A model generated the notes under the pieces. The model was not told the origin of the DNA. It searched no databases and saw nothing but the letters and a program-made list of their open reading frames with translations. Made by a program: the position numbers and the translations under genes. A stretch of 64,000 bases of DNA. Origin: an uncultured Chryseobacterium sp. GTDB lineage: Bacteria; Bacteroidota; Bacteroidia; Flavobacteriales; Weeksellaceae. Shown here piece after piece: positions 1-9,214 of this stretch (position 1 is its first letter; every line of letters begins with the position of its first letter). The stretch lies in NCBI GenBank assembly GCA_913776245.1, contig CAJYLO010000005.1:62001-126000 (forward strand), in the 5' to 3' direction.

Positions 1-53
1 TTTTTCTTCTGCGGGAGCGGAAAAGTTTTATTTTCAGATTTTTTATTTTCCAT
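1..53 (-). CDS. 5' end of a gene after gldH, probably a class A penicillin-binding protein
   Basis: An ATG at 53-51 opens a frame that runs off the left edge and encodes 17 residues rich in Lys, Asn and Pro. It starts 7 bp after the gldH stop, so the two are probably co-transcribed. A charged, proline-containing N-terminus fits the cytoplasmic tail of a bifunctional transglycosylase/transpeptidase, and from memory such a gene often follows gldH in related genomes. The visible piece holds no domain, so the product is inferred from gene order only. Confidence 0.4.
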   Translation of the reverse strand, partial: MENKKSENKTFPLPQKK

Positions 54-60
54 TGATGAA

Positions 61-531
61 TTAAGGCTTTACATTTTGAATTTTAATTCCAAGATCTTCT
101 ATTCCCGGTAAAACATTGCGTCTCATGGCCTGAATTACCTTTACCGAATACTTTCCATTCTGCGGAAACCTGTAATTAAGCTTATATTGAAATAAAGCTT
201 CTTTTGTTTCTCCAAAACCTGTTCCCAGCCATTCTCCGTTTGGTTTGGCAAGGACATAATTAAGCGTGTCCTTAGAAATCACTTTTCTGTTATGTTCAAT
301 GCTCGCTATCACACGGATATTGCTGTACGGATAATCATTATTATTTCTCACAATAAAAATAAGATTTTTCTGATTCTGAAAATCATTGATATTAAAATCA
401 AAATCCTGAATTTTCTTTTTATCCCACTTGCCGTCTACATCGTTCATCAACGTGGTCTCATTGGCATTTATACAGGAAACCAATGACAAGAGAAGTATGA
501 AAACAGCAGTTATTCTAAGCATTACCTTCAT
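61..531 (-). CDS. gldH: Gliding motility lipoprotein GldH
   Basis: The 156-aa protein starts with a hydrophobic signal peptide ending in a lipobox (LVSC, Cys near residue 20), so it should be a membrane-anchored lipoprotein. Length and sequence fit GldH, one of the lipoproteins required for gliding and linked to type IX secretion in Flavobacteriia. The ATG lies inside the 3' end of the upstream PSP1 gene (17-bp overlap), which suggests translational coupling. The next gene begins 7 bp after its stop. The assignment rests on the overall family pattern and the PSP1 neighbour, not on a catalytic motif. Confidence 0.8.
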   Translation of the reverse strand: MKVMLRITAVFILLLSLVSCINANETTLMNDVDGKWDKKKIQDFDFNINDFQNQKNLIFIVRNNNDYPYSNIRVIASIEHNRKVISKDTLNYVLAKPNGEWLGTGFGETKEALFQYKLNYRFPQNGKYSVKVIQAMRRNVLPGIEDLGIKIQNVKP

Positions 532-1915
532 TTTTAGGCGGCATTTTCTTTTTAGCTTTTTTGAACGGTTTTTTATGATTTTTATTTTCCGTTTTCTGAT
601 TTGGATTCTGATTCTGACCAGAATTTTGATTTTCTACAGGTTTCGCAGCAGCATTGCTGTTCAGAGCAGGTTTCTGTTCACTGGAACGGTTTCTGTCATT
701 CTGTGGTTTCTGCGGACGGTTATTCTGCGGCTTTGAAGGATTACTTCTGTTTTCATTCTGTCCATTCTCGTCATTCTGCCTTGGTCCTCTTTCCCTGTTT
801 CGGTCTTTATTAGACTTCGGTCTTCTGTTTTTCTTCTCAAACCGGTCAACGCTGTTTTCCTGAATCAAATCAGAAGTCACCATTTTATTTTCAATCACTT
901 TCAGATCTTCAAGTGCCGGTGCTTTTTCTCCTTTTTTATTGATAGAAATAAGCTTCTTAACCTCGAAAATATCCAGATCATACCAGGCCATAGAATTCTC
1001 TACATAAGCAAACCACATTTTCTTCTTGAAAACATCAATTTTGATACAGAATGCTTTCCCTTTTTCGGTATGCAGAACCGTGCTGGATGATGGGAAATCT
1101 CTCAGCACATCCAGATAGCTATCCAGCTCATAATTAAGACAGCACTTTAGCTTTCCGCACTGTCCTGCTAATTTTTGAGGATTGATACTCAGCTGCTGAT
1201 ATCTTGCCGCATTCGTATTTACAGAACGGAAATCCGTAAGCCACGTGGAGCAGCAAAGCTCTCTTCCGCAAGAACCAATTCCGCCTACTTTTGCAGATTC
1301 CTGACGAAATCCGATCTGTTTCATATCGATTTTCGTGCGGAAAGTGCCGGCATAATCTTTAATAAGCTGACGGAAATCTACTCTGCTGTCTGCAGTGTAG
1401 TAAAAGGTGATCTTTGACCCATCGCCCTGGTATTCGACATCTGTGATCTTCATTTCCAGATTGAGTCCGTAAGCTATTTTACGGGCATCAATCTTGATAT
1501 TATTTTCCTTTTTCCTCAGCTCCTGCCATGTCTCAATATCTTTCTGATTAGCAAGACGATACACTTTAAGGGTATTATCTTCGGGAAAATTCTTTTTTTT
1601 CATCTGGATTTTCACCAGTTCTCCGGCAAGGCTCACAACACCAATATCATGGCCCGGACTCGATTCTACAGCAACGATACTACCAATGTGTAATGGCAGA
1701 TTATTTACATTTTTATAATATAATTTGCGGTCATTTTTAAAACGGACTTCAACATACTCCGAAATTTTCGATCCGGAAGGACTGATGTCTGAAAGCCAGT
1801 CAAAAACACTTAATTTATAACTATTACCACAAGTATCTACACTACTGCATCCATTGGCACTTTTGGTACCGCAGGAATGGGAAGAATCGCCGGATGTTTT
1901 ACATCCACAACTCAT
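515..1915 (-). CDS. PSP1 domain-containing protein (RicT/YaaT-like)
   Basis: A 466-aa cytoplasmic protein. The N-terminus is Cys-rich (C3, C5, then more Cys to about residue 30). The PSP1 core follows with the family's Cys cluster, CGRELCC near residue 220 and GKLKCCLNYE near residue 255. The last 100 or so residues are a low-complexity Asn/Gln/Lys/Pro tail. Relatives include Bacillus RicT, part of a complex that carries Fe-S clusters and affects RNA processing, so the cysteines here may bind metal. It heads the unit leading into gldH and the probable PBP gene. Confidence 0.85.
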   Translation of the reverse strand: MSCGCKTSGDSSHSCGTKSANGCSSVDTCGNSYKLSVFDWLSDISPSGSKISEYVEVRFKNDRKLYYKNVNNLPLHIGSIVAVESSPGHDIGVVSLAGELVKIQMKKKNFPEDNTLKVYRLANQKDIETWQELRKKENNIKIDARKIAYGLNLEMKITDVEYQGDGSKITFYYTADSRVDFRQLIKDYAGTFRTKIDMKQIGFRQESAKVGGIGSCGRELCCSTWLTDFRSVNTNAARYQQLSINPQKLAGQCGKLKCCLNYELDSYLDVLRDFPSSSTVLHTEKGKAFCIKIDVFKKKMWFAYVENSMAWYDLDIFEVKKLISINKKGEKAPALEDLKVIENKMVTSDLIQENSVDRFEKKNRRPKSNKDRNRERGPRQNDENGQNENRSNPSKPQNNRPQKPQNDRNRSSEQKPALNSNAAAKPVENQNSGQNQNPNQKTENKNHKKPFKKAKKKMPPKNEGNA

Positions 1916-1937
1916 ATATTTTGATTTTTAATGATTG

Positions 1938-1945
1938 CAAAGTTA
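1938..1945 (-). promoter_or_regulatory. -7 box for the PSP1-gldH unit
   Basis: Read on the minus strand this is TAACTTTG, a match to the Bacteroidetes TAnnTTTG box, 22 bp upstream of the ATG. No clear -33 TTG is seen at the usual spacing. Confidence 0.4.
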
Positions 1946-2264
1946 ATATAATTTTTATTTAAGCTTAGTGATAATATTTTTTAAAAAAATTTTTTTGTTA
2001 ATTTTAAGTTAATATTAGTTTAATATTAGCAATTAAGCAACGAAATACGCCTTTTACTAAACATTATCAAATCAATAACAGACGTGTTTATTATGGTTTA
2101 TATCTTATCGTTTAAAATTAAACTAAAAATAATCACGCGTTTAAAAATATAATAAACAATTGATAATAAACGACTTTTGAATCAACAAAAACTAAACAAT
2201 TATTCACAGAATAGCAATGTTTAACTTTTTTTAATAATTTTTATAGTTATTATTAAAATAATTA

Positions 2265-2272
2265 TAAATTTG
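2265..2272 (+). promoter_or_regulatory. -7 box for the OmpP1 gene
   Basis: TAAATTTG matches TAnnTTTG and sits 19 bp before the start codon. The upstream sequence is AT-rich without a clear -33 TTG. Confidence 0.4.
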
Positions 2273-2291
2273 GAACATTAATAATAATTAT

Positions 2292-3518
2292 ATGAGAAAA
2301 ATTTTAGTATCCATGGCATTAGCTGCCGGTATGATGGCTTACGCGGGAGGATTCCGAGTGTCTCTTCAGGGTGTTAAGCAGCTGGCAATGGCACATACCA
2401 GTGCACACGCAGAGGATGCAAGTGTTGCATTCTTCAATCCTGCCGGTATTTCTTTTATCCCGGCAAAGCTTAGTGTTGCTGCCGGAGGATTTGGTATATC
2501 CAATAAAATTACTTATCAGAATACCAGCACTTTGCAGCAGACTGAAACGGATAACCCGTTGGGAACACCGATTTATGCAGCAGTTGCTTATAAAATTATG
2601 GATAATGTTTCCGTTGGTTTCAGTTTTTCCACTCCTTTCGGAAGCACCATTGAATGGCCAAACGACTGGGAAGGGAAGGAAATCGTTCAGAAACTGGAAC
2701 TGAAGAGCTATTTCTTCCAACCGATGATTTCAGTTAAACTGGCACCTTGGGCATCTTTTGGAGCAAGCTATATCTACGCCAAAGGAAAAGTGGACTGGAC
2801 GAAAGCACTGACTCAGTATGGCGGACAGCTTAATCTTTTGGATGATAGCGCTACAGGACATGGTTTCGGGTTTGGTTTCTATTTCCAGCCGGATAACAAA
2901 TGGGATGTCAGCTTAGCGTACAGATCGCCGGTCGATATGAAAGCTAAAGAAGGAAAGGCAACGTTTATGGTTCCGTCTTCTTTGTTATCTAATTTTAATG
3001 GTGGTTCAGACAATTTCAAGGCAACACTTCCTCTTGTGGACGAATATACTGTTGGTGTTACATACAAAGTTACACCTAAATGGTTAATTTCTGCTGACTA
3101 TAATTACCACGGCTGGGAAAGATACAGCAAGCTGACACTTGACTTCAATACGGTTGCTGCAGGCAATCAGCCAAATGATCCAACCGTTTCCGTTTCACCT
3201 AAAAACTTTAAGAATACATCCAGCGTCCGTATAGGAACACAATATGCCTTTAACGATATGATCTTTGGTAGATTGGGTTGGTATTATGATCAGTCACCTT
3301 ACGCAGACAAAGATTTTATCCCTGAAACACCTTCTTTTGACAACTACGTTATTACAGGTGGCGTTGGGCTGAAGTTCAACAAACTTGGAGTTGATCTTTC
3401 CGGAGCTTACGCCATGCCGAAAAGCAGAACGTTTAATAATACATACCTGAATTTTGCAGGACAAGCTAAAGCCAACGTATTCTATTTTGGTCTTGGATTA
3501 TCTTATAACGCATTCTAA
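2292..3518 (+). CDS. OmpP1/FadL/TodX family outer-membrane transporter
   Basis: A 408-aa protein with an N-terminal signal peptide followed by the family's hallmark start: Gly-rich residues, then '[15 protein letters not shown]' near residue 40. Alternating aromatic strands and a C-terminal Phe fit a 14-strand beta-barrel. FadL-type channels carry hydrophobic molecules such as fatty acids across the outer membrane. The SGNH esterase gene begins 15 bp downstream, so the pair may take up and hydrolyse lipid-like esters. The substrate cannot be read from sequence. Confidence 0.88.
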   Translation: MRKILVSMALAAGMMAYAGGFRVSLQGVKQLAMAHTSAHAEDASVAFFNPAGISFIPAKLSVAAGGFGISNKITYQNTSTLQQTETDNPLGTPIYAAVAYKIMDNVSVGFSFSTPFGSTIEWPNDWEGKEIVQKLELKSYFFQPMISVKLAPWASFGASYIYAKGKVDWTKALTQYGGQLNLLDDSATGHGFGFGFYFQPDNKWDVSLAYRSPVDMKAKEGKATFMVPSSLLSNFNGGSDNFKATLPLVDEYTVGVTYKVTPKWLISADYNYHGWERYSKLTLDFNTVAAGNQPNDPTVSVSPKNFKNTSSVRIGTQYAFNDMIFGRLGWYYDQSPYADKDFIPETPSFDNYVITGGVGLKFNKLGVDLSGAYAMPKSRTFNNTYLNFAGQAKANVFYFGLGLSYNAF

Positions 3519-3532
3519 TATTTGAATTAATT

Positions 3533-5086
3533 ATGAAAAAATTATATATATCAACAGTAGCAGCGGCCTTGCTTTTCACGGTTAGCTGTCAGAATGATTT
3601 TGAAAACAGCACGGAAGATGTGGTGGTAACATCCGGAGAGGCTAATTTTTCAAAGTACGTTTCATTAGGAAATTCTCTTACATCAGGTTACAGAGATGGA
3701 GCGCTTTATTCAGGTGGGCAGGCAGAATCTTATCCTAGTATGCTTGCAATGCAAATGAAGCTAGCTGGTGGAGGAGAATTCACACAACCACTGATGCCAA
3801 ATAATGTAGGAGGCTTTATAGGAATTCCAGGATTTGGAGGTAAATACAATCTAACACTTGTAGATGTAAAAGATTATACAGGTGCGGTTACCGGGAAAAC
3901 ATTATCACCTGTGCAAGCAAATGCTGCGGCCCAATTAGACATTATAGGTGGTGCTGGGAAATATTTTGGAAACATGGGTGTTCCAGGCGCAAAATCTTTT
4001 CATTTGGTAACACCAGGCTATGGAAGTGCTGCTAACTTAGCGATTGGCGCTGCAAACCCTTATTTTGTACGATTTGCTACATCTGCAACGACTACAGTTT
4101 TGGCAGATGCTATGGCTCAAAACCCTACCTTTTTCTCACTATGGATTGGTGCTAATGATGTACTATCATATTCTACATCTGGTGGTACCAATTCTACAAC
4201 AGTAGGTGGGGTGACAACTTATACCACAGCAACCGACCAAACAGGGAATACAAATCCAGCAACATATAAATCAAATGACATCTCAGATCCAAATGTAGTT
4301 GCAGGATCAATTAAAGCAGTTTTAGATGGACTAAAAAGCAAAGGTGCTACAAAAGGAGTAATTTCTAATATTCCTTATGTAACTTCTATACCTTATTTTA
4401 CAAGAGTTCCGTATAATCCAATTCCACTATCAGCTGCATCTGCCGCTGCTCTTAACGCAAATTTTGGACAACTTAATGCTGCATTAACTAGCCTTGGACA
4501 GGGAAAACGATTTATAACGTTATCTTCTACTTCCAGCAACCCTGTTTTAATAATTGATAAAAGTCTTTTCGATATCGCACCTTATTTGCCAGCAAATCTG
4601 AAAATGTATGGACAAGCTAGACATGCTACTGCAGAAGATTTAATTTTATTAACAGCATCTGGAGTTATAGGAATTGACCCAACAACAGGTCTACCTCCAT
4701 CACCAACTTCTCAAACAATTGGTGGTGTTACAATTCCTTTAGCAGATCAATTGGTATTGACAAAAACAGAAGCCGCTAAAGTAAAAACTGCAACTGATGC
4801 CTATAATACAGCTATATCCAATTTAGCTGCTCAATATGGCCTAGCTTTGGTAGATTCTAAAGCGAAAATGACAGAATTAAACTCAGCTTCAGGAATTTTG
4901 TGGGATGGCGTGAAGTACACTTCTACTTTCGTAACAGGCGGTGCATTCTCCCTGGACGGTGTTCACCCGACCGGAAGAGGCTATGCTATCATTGCTAATG
5001 AATTCATCAAAGCAATCAATATGAAGTACAAATCCAATCTGCCATTAGTCAGTCCAAATTCTTATTCAGGTGTTACTTTTCCTTAA
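3533..5086 (+). CDS. SGNH/GDSL hydrolase family lipoprotein
   Basis: A 517-aa lipoprotein (lipobox TVSC, Cys near residue 19). Block I appears as GNSLTSG, a GDSL variant with the nucleophile Ser near residue 49. The Asn of block III is in GANDV, and the catalytic Asp/His pair is in DGVHPTGRG near the C-terminus. Together these support an exported esterase or lipase. It follows the FadL-type porin by 15 bp and is closed by a terminator, so the two form an operon. Compared with E. coli-type SGNH enzymes it is long, with large insertions between the blocks. Confidence 0.85.
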   Translation: MKKLYISTVAAALLFTVSCQNDFENSTEDVVVTSGEANFSKYVSLGNSLTSGYRDGALYSGGQAESYPSMLAMQMKLAGGGEFTQPLMPNNVGGFIGIPGFGGKYNLTLVDVKDYTGAVTGKTLSPVQANAAAQLDIIGGAGKYFGNMGVPGAKSFHLVTPGYGSAANLAIGAANPYFVRFATSATTTVLADAMAQNPTFFSLWIGANDVLSYSTSGGTNSTTVGGVTTYTTATDQTGNTNPATYKSNDISDPNVVAGSIKAVLDGLKSKGATKGVISNIPYVTSIPYFTRVPYNPIPLSAASAAALNANFGQLNAALTSLGQGKRFITLSSTSSNPVLIIDKSLFDIAPYLPANLKMYGQARHATAEDLILLTASGVIGIDPTTGLPPSPTSQTIGGVTIPLADQLVLTKTEAAKVKTATDAYNTAISNLAAQYGLALVDSKAKMTELNSASGILWDGVKYTSTFVTGGAFSLDGVHPTGRGYAIIANEFIKAINMKYKSNLPLVSPNSYSGVTFP

Positions 5087-5108
5087 TTAAGAGTTTAATT
5101 TATAATTC

Positions 5109-5142
5109 AACCGTCTCGTTAATTGTTACGAGGCGGTTTTTT
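5109..5142 (+). terminator. Terminator after the porin/esterase operon
   Basis: CCGTCTCG (5111-5118) pairs with CGAGGCGG (5129-5136), allowing one G-T pair, around a 10-nt loop and is followed by six T. It sits 25 bp after the esterase stop. Confidence 0.75.
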
Positions 5143-5208
5143 ATTGACATCAAATAATATTTCCGAAATCTATTTTTTTGATTATTTTTACAACCGCAAC
5201 CTATAACA

Positions 5209-5634
5209 ATGCTTTCAAAAAGAGTTAAATACGCCATTAAAACATTATTGTTTCTCAACAGAAATGATAATGCTTCCCTTTTTTCTGCCAAGAGAATCTC
5301 GGAGAACGAACGTATTCCCCTGAAGTTTTTGGAACAAATCCTGAGAGAGCTGAAGCAGAATAAAATCCTTAAAAGCGAACGTGGCGCCGAAGGTGGTTAC
5401 ACCTTCATGAAAAACCCTGCCGAGATCAAGGTTCTGGATGTTATCAGAATTGTGGACGGCCCTGTTGCTTTGTTACCCTGCGCATCCCTTAACTTCTACG
5501 CCAAATGTGATGACTGTACAGATGAAGCAACCTGCAGCATCAGAAAACTTCTCATCAACGTTAGGGATAATATGCTGCCTATTCTGGACACCAGCATTGC
5601 AGATATGACCAAATCTGAACAAATGCCTTTCTAA
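5209..5634 (+). CDS. Rrf2 family transcriptional regulator
   Basis: A 141-aa protein with an N-terminal winged helix (residues 1-60) typical of Rrf2. The recognition and wing region is 'SERGAEGGYTFMKNPAEI', the family's RGxxGGY signature. Cysteines near residues 88, 96, 99 and 105 fit the pattern that binds an Fe-S cluster or senses thiol state in IscR, NsrR and CymR. Its stop is immediately followed by the tadA start. The regulated genes are not known from this window. Confidence 0.85.
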   Translation: MLSKRVKYAIKTLLFLNRNDNASLFSAKRISENERIPLKFLEQILRELKQNKILKSERGAEGGYTFMKNPAEIKVLDVIRIVDGPVALLPCASLNFYAKCDDCTDEATCSIRKLLINVRDNMLPILDTSIADMTKSEQMPF

Positions 5635-6066
5635 ATGTTCACCGACGACTATTTTATGAAAATGGCTTTGCATGAAGCCGAAAAAGCGCTGGAAAAAGAT
5701 GAAGTTCCCATTGGATGCGTGATTGTTTCAAATGACAGAATCATTGCCAAATCTCATAATCTTACAGAAACTCTTAATGATGTCACTGCCCATGCTGAGA
5801 TGCAGGCCATAACATCTGCTGCTAATTTTCTCGGCGGAAAGTACCTTCAGAATTGTACTTTATATGTGACTTTGGAACCTTGTGTGATGTGTTCCGGAGC
5901 TTTGGCTTGGTCACAGATTTCAAAAGTCGTGATCGGCGCAAGAGACGAACAGAGGGGTTTCATAAACAAAAATCTTTCGCTGCACCCAAAAACTGAAGTC
6001 CTGACAGGTATTCTGGAAGACGAATGTTCTTCGATTGTGAAAGATTTTTTTAAGAATAAACGATAG
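5635..6066 (+). CDS. tadA: tRNA adenosine(34) deaminase / nucleoside deaminase
   Basis: A 143-aa cytidine-deaminase-fold enzyme with HAEMQAI near residue 53 (zinc His and catalytic Glu) and PCVMC near residue 82 (two zinc Cys). This matches TadA, which converts A34 to inosine in tRNA-Arg(ACG). Guanine deaminases share the fold and cannot be fully excluded. The ATG directly follows the Rrf2 stop codon without a gap. It converges with coaX, leaving 1 bp between the stops. Confidence 0.85.
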   Translation: MFTDDYFMKMALHEAEKALEKDEVPIGCVIVSNDRIIAKSHNLTETLNDVTAHAEMQAITSAANFLGGKYLQNCTLYVTLEPCVMCSGALAWSQISKVVIGARDEQRGFINKNLSLHPKTEVLTGILEDECSSIVKDFFKNKR

Positions 6067-6067
6067 C

Positions 6068-6826
6068 TTACAAATCTTTTCCAAGGAAATACAATCCTTT
6101 TAATGTGTGCAATCGGTCTGCAATATTGATCTTATCCGTCAGAGGTTTGTAAACGTGGCTCACGCCGCCGGTTGCAATAACGAAACATTGGTCATTCACC
6201 TCATCATTAATCCGGTCAATAAAACCTTCCACCATCCCGAGAAAGCCGTAAACCATTCCGCTTTGCATACAAGTAATCGTGTCCAATCCAAGAACCGACT
6301 TCGGTTTCACCAGTTCGATTTCCGGTAATTGCGCAGTTCCGTGGATCAAACTATTCAATGACGTTACAATTCCAGGAGCAATGATTACGCCTAACGTTTC
6401 ACCATTTTCGGCCAGGCAACTTGCCGTGAGGGCTGTCCCGAAATCCAGGATGATTTTCTTTTGCTTTTGGTAAAGATTGTGTGCGGCCACAAGATTGGCA
6501 TAGATATCCGTTCCCATTTGTTTGGATTTCGGAATGACGCCGGATGGTGTATTTCGGTCAACAATGACAGGGATTTTGTTATGAATTTTCTTAATAGCGC
6601 TTGCCACCACTTTTGTCAATTGTGGAACTACGGAACCAATAATGACCTTATCGATTTTATCAACTTCAATTTTATAGGTCTGATAAAGCATCAGAACCTG
6701 GACAAAAAGTTCATCAGTCGTTTTGTAAGGTTTGGTATTGATAACCCAAGAAATATCACAATTGTCATCATCAAACAATCCAAAACGGATATTGGTATTT
6801 CCTATATTGATTACGATACTGTTCAT
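6068..6826 (-). CDS. coaX: Type III pantothenate kinase
   Basis: A 252-aa protein of the ASKHA fold. The phosphate-binding start is NIGNTNIRFGLF, the catalytic Asp region is LDFGTALTAS, and a later GTAQLP stretch matches the family. CoaX phosphorylates pantothenate in the first step of CoA synthesis. With coaBC at 17.6 kb the window encodes two steps of the pathway. Length is normal for the family. Confidence 0.92.
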   Translation of the reverse strand: MNSIVINIGNTNIRFGLFDDDNCDISWVINTKPYKTTDELFVQVLMLYQTYKIEVDKIDKVIIGSVVPQLTKVVASAIKKIHNKIPVIVDRNTPSGVIPKSKQMGTDIYANLVAAHNLYQKQKKIILDFGTALTASCLAENGETLGVIIAPGIVTSLNSLIHGTAQLPEIELVKPKSVLGLDTITCMQSGMVYGFLGMVEGFIDRINDEVNDQCFVIATGGVSHVYKPLTDKINIADRLHTLKGLYFLGKDL

Positions 6827-6847
6827 TATCTTTTCTGTATTTTCTTT

Positions 6848-6892
6848 CCATTGGTTTCACCAACGGCTACTAATATTGAATCCTTCGGATTC
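6848..6892. repeat. Paired palindromes in the M1-coaX gap
   Basis: Two short palindromes lie side by side: CCATTGG/CCAACGG-type arms at 6848-6866 and GAATCC-ttc-GGATTC at 6878-6892. This resembles the paired intergenic palindromes common in Chryseobacterium-type genomes. No T-run makes either one a clear terminator. Confidence 0.45.
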
Positions 6893-6937
6893 TCCCCGAA
6901 TTGATTCTTTCTGTCTCTATTCTTGGTTTCCTGTCTC

Positions 6938-8797
6938 CTATTTCACTTCCAGATAATTATCCTCAGGATTCACATCTGCCAATCTTTGGCTAAAGTCGAT
7001 TCCCATTGCAGACAATTGTGCTTTGGTGTAAGGAATCGTGAAGCTGTATTCCTGCTGCGTCCAGGCCCAGGAAGGCAAAGTCTGGATATTACCGTAAATA
7101 TCTTTCGTTTTCCAAACTCTGGTAAGGTTCAATGGAATGTTATAATTGATGACTTTCTTTTCTTTTGTCAAAATACTGAAATCAATTGGCATCGGCACAC
7201 CGCCTTTATTCACTAAAGTAATCGTGGTAGATTGCGGGTCATATTTTACATTTTTGATACCGTAATCGATGGTTTTCGTGGTATTAATCCAATAATGTTG
7301 AAACCATTTCAGATCCATCCCGGAAACCAATTGTGCGATGTGGATAAAATCTCTTTCCGTTGGATGTTTCATCGCCCATTCGTCATAATATTTCAGCATA
7401 ATTTTGCTCAAATTTTCTTCTCCAACAATATAACCTAACTCTACCAAAAATGTTTCACCTTTGATGTAACTTGCATATGTGTAAGCCGTTCCATTATCGT
7501 GATGGTCGCCCAACCAAACCGCCGGTTCTTCTTTTCCCGATTTAGCGAAGTTAGCATAAGCTTTCAACGCGCCTACAAAAGGATTTGGCTGAGATTCCTT
7601 TGGCGGGAATAATCTGTAAGACACATAATCTTCCGCATACTGTGTGAAACCCTCATCCATCCAAGGTCTTACACTTTCGTTGGTTGCCAGCATCTGCTGA
7701 AACCAGGAGTGTGCGCCTTCGTGAAACATCAATCCGCTGAGACCTTCCACAGAAGTAGCTTCCCCCAGAATCATTGTACACATTCCGTACTCCATTCCGC
7801 CGTCGCCACCTTGGATGAACGAGTAACTTGGCCATTTGTAACGGCCAAAAGTGGCATTCATCAGTTGGTAATATTTGGTGATGTAAGGTTTCATTTCTGA
7901 CCAATATTTTGTCTTTTCAGATTTTTGATATACCAAATACACTTTTGGCCCATCCAAAATCGGGAAACTTTCTACTGAATAATCTCTGTCTGCTGCCCAC
8001 GCAAAATCCAGGATGTTTTTCGCTGTCCATTTCCAGGTTACTTTGTTGGAAATATCTGGTTTTATGCTAGCATTAGAGTCATAACCTTTCACTTCCGTTG
8101 GATTTTCAAGATTACCTCCAGCTCCGATGACATAGTCTTTATCGATTTTGATATTCACTTCATAATCCGAAAACGGGGCGTGAAATTCTCTTCCGACATA
8201 ATCAAATGCTGCCCAGCCATCATAATCGTACTCAGCGATTTTCGGGTACCATTGCGTCATGGTCATATCAACCCCTTCGCGGTTATTTCTTCCGGCTCTT
8301 CGGATTTGCATTGGGATTACAGCGTCCCATTCCATAGTGAACGTGGTGGAAGAATTGGGTTTAATCGCTTCTGCTAAATAAACTTTCATTATTGTCCCTT
8401 GAATCTCGAATTTCAAATCTTTTCCGTTCTGCTTGATCCAACGAATATTCTGTGCACCTTCTTCATCCTTAGGAATTTCTGACAATCTGGAAACGACTGT
8501 ATTTCCCACTCTTTTTGCCAATCTTCCGTCCGCATTCACGCCTTGCGACTGAACACGCTGGTCCATCATAGAACCTGGTTTGAACGCGTTCCAATACAAA
8601 TGGAAATAGGCGACTTTCAGCTCGTCCGGCGAATTGTTTCTATAATCCAGAGTTTGTTTTCCTTGATAAGTGAAATTGGCAGCATCTACATCAATATCCA
8701 TTTTATATTTGGCATATTGCTGATAATAAGAATTTTGCTGAGCCGACAAGATGAAAGAAAAAAGAATTGAGAATAGAGAGAATTTCAGTTTTTTCAT
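6938..8797 (-). CDS. M1 family metallopeptidase (aminopeptidase N-like), exported
   Basis: Zinc peptidase with the GGMEYGM substrate-binding motif, HEGAH (HExxH) and a downstream Glu in DEGFTQYAE. I place the start at the ATG at 8797 because it opens a clean signal peptide ending in SAQQ; the longer frame to 8890 adds 31 residues that are not signal-like. The product is about 619 aa. The role is probably peptide trimming outside the inner membrane. The promoter at 8861-8890 and a 5'-UTR stem-loop at 8813-8845 precede it. Confidence 0.88.
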   Translation of the reverse strand: MKKLKFSLFSILFSFILSAQQNSYYQQYAKYKMDIDVDAANFTYQGKQTLDYRNNSPDELKVAYFHLYWNAFKPGSMMDQRVQSQGVNADGRLAKRVGNTVVSRLSEIPKDEEGAQNIRWIKQNGKDLKFEIQGTIMKVYLAEAIKPNSSTTFTMEWDAVIPMQIRRAGRNNREGVDMTMTQWYPKIAEYDYDGWAAFDYVGREFHAPFSDYEVNIKIDKDYVIGAGGNLENPTEVKGYDSNASIKPDISNKVTWKWTAKNILDFAWAADRDYSVESFPILDGPKVYLVYQKSEKTKYWSEMKPYITKYYQLMNATFGRYKWPSYSFIQGGDGGMEYGMCTMILGEATSVEGLSGLMFHEGAHSWFQQMLATNESVRPWMDEGFTQYAEDYVSYRLFPPKESQPNPFVGALKAYANFAKSGKEEPAVWLGDHHDNGTAYTYASYIKGETFLVELGYIVGEENLSKIMLKYYDEWAMKHPTERDFIHIAQLVSGMDLKWFQHYWINTTKTIDYGIKNVKYDPQSTTITLVNKGGVPMPIDFSILTKEKKVINYNIPLNLTRVWKTKDIYGNIQTLPSWAWTQQEYSFTIPYTKAQLSAMGIDFSQRLADVNPEDNYLEVK

Positions 8798-8812
8798 AGA
8801 TTCATTTTTATC

Positions 8813-8845
8813 AACCCTTTCAGAGCTTTGAACTCTGAAAGGGTT
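8813..8845. repeat. Perfect 13-bp inverted repeat in the 5' UTR of the M1 gene
   Basis: The arms 8813-8825 and 8833-8845 (AACCCTTTCAGAG and its complement) enclose a 7-nt loop. It lies between the promoter at 8861-8890 and the ATG at 8797, so it should be transcribed. No T-run follows on the minus strand, so it is more likely a REP-type palindrome or leader stem-loop than a terminator. Confidence 0.6.
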
Positions 8846-8860
8846 TCTTAATAATTTTAC

Positions 8861-8890
8861 CAAAAATAGGAAGTTTTTGGTTAATGGCAA
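8861..8890 (-). promoter_or_regulatory. Promoter of the M1 peptidase gene
   Basis: On the minus strand TTG (8890-8888) is followed by 19 nt and TATTTTTG (8868-8861), which fits the Bacteroidetes primary-sigma promoter including spacing. Confidence 0.6.
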
Positions 8891-8915
8891 GTTTAGTTCA
8901 GAATCAAAATTTAAT

Positions 8916-8950
8916 TTTTACGTATTAATTTTTTATATTTGTACGTAAAA
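8916..8950 (+). promoter_or_regulatory. Promoter/operator of the antitoxin-PIN toxin operon
   Basis: The -7 box TATATTTG (8934-8941) sits between two perfect 9-bp inverted arms, TTTTACGTA (8916-8924) and TACGTAAAA (8942-8950). An inverted repeat around the core promoter is what autoregulation by a ribbon-helix-helix antitoxin would need. Binding is inferred. Confidence 0.5.
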
Positions 8951-8959
8951 TTATTTTTT

Positions 8960-9214
8960 ATGGACTCCAAGCTCACTTTAAAATTAAACGAAAACGTTAT
9001 CGAACGTGCTAAAAATTATGCTTCCAGCAAGAAGGTTAGCCTATCGAGACTGATTGAGAATTACCTTGATTCTATAACCCGTGAACAAAATGATGATTTT
9101 GAGATTTCTCCTTTTGTGAAAAGCATTTCCAGTGGAAAAAGCGTACCTGTAGATTTGGATTGGAAAGCGCTGAGAGATGACTATATTGAAAATCTGGATA
9201 AAAAACATCAGTAG
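8960..9214 (+). CDS. Antitoxin, DUF6364-like ribbon-helix-helix protein
   Basis: An 84-aa protein whose first 40 residues fit a ribbon-helix-helix fold: a 'KLTLKLNENVIERAKNYAS' strand and helix, then 'VSLSRLIENYLDSI'. The ATG at 8960 is preferred over the in-frame codon at 8939 because it lies downstream of the -7 box and opens directly on the DNA-binding strand. The charged C-terminus would wrap the toxin. The toxin ATG follows its stop without a gap. Confidence 0.75.
   Translation: MDSKLTLKLNENVIERAKNYASSKKVSLSRLIENYLDSITREQNDDFEISPFVKSISSGKSVPVDLDWKALRDDYIENLDKKHQ

Larger units (their letters stand above)
1916..2291. other. AT-rich divergent intergenic region
   Basis: This 376-bp, very AT-rich gap separates the divergent PSP1 and OmpP1 genes. 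It holds a -7 box for each side (1938-1945 minus, 2265-2272 plus). I see no small gene, RNA gene or convincing hairpin in the rest. Confidence 0.6.

Noticed and set aside
8798..8890. N-terminal extension of the M1 peptidase
   Set aside because: It would place the signal peptide internally and covers the 5'-UTR palindrome; the promoter supports the start at 8797.
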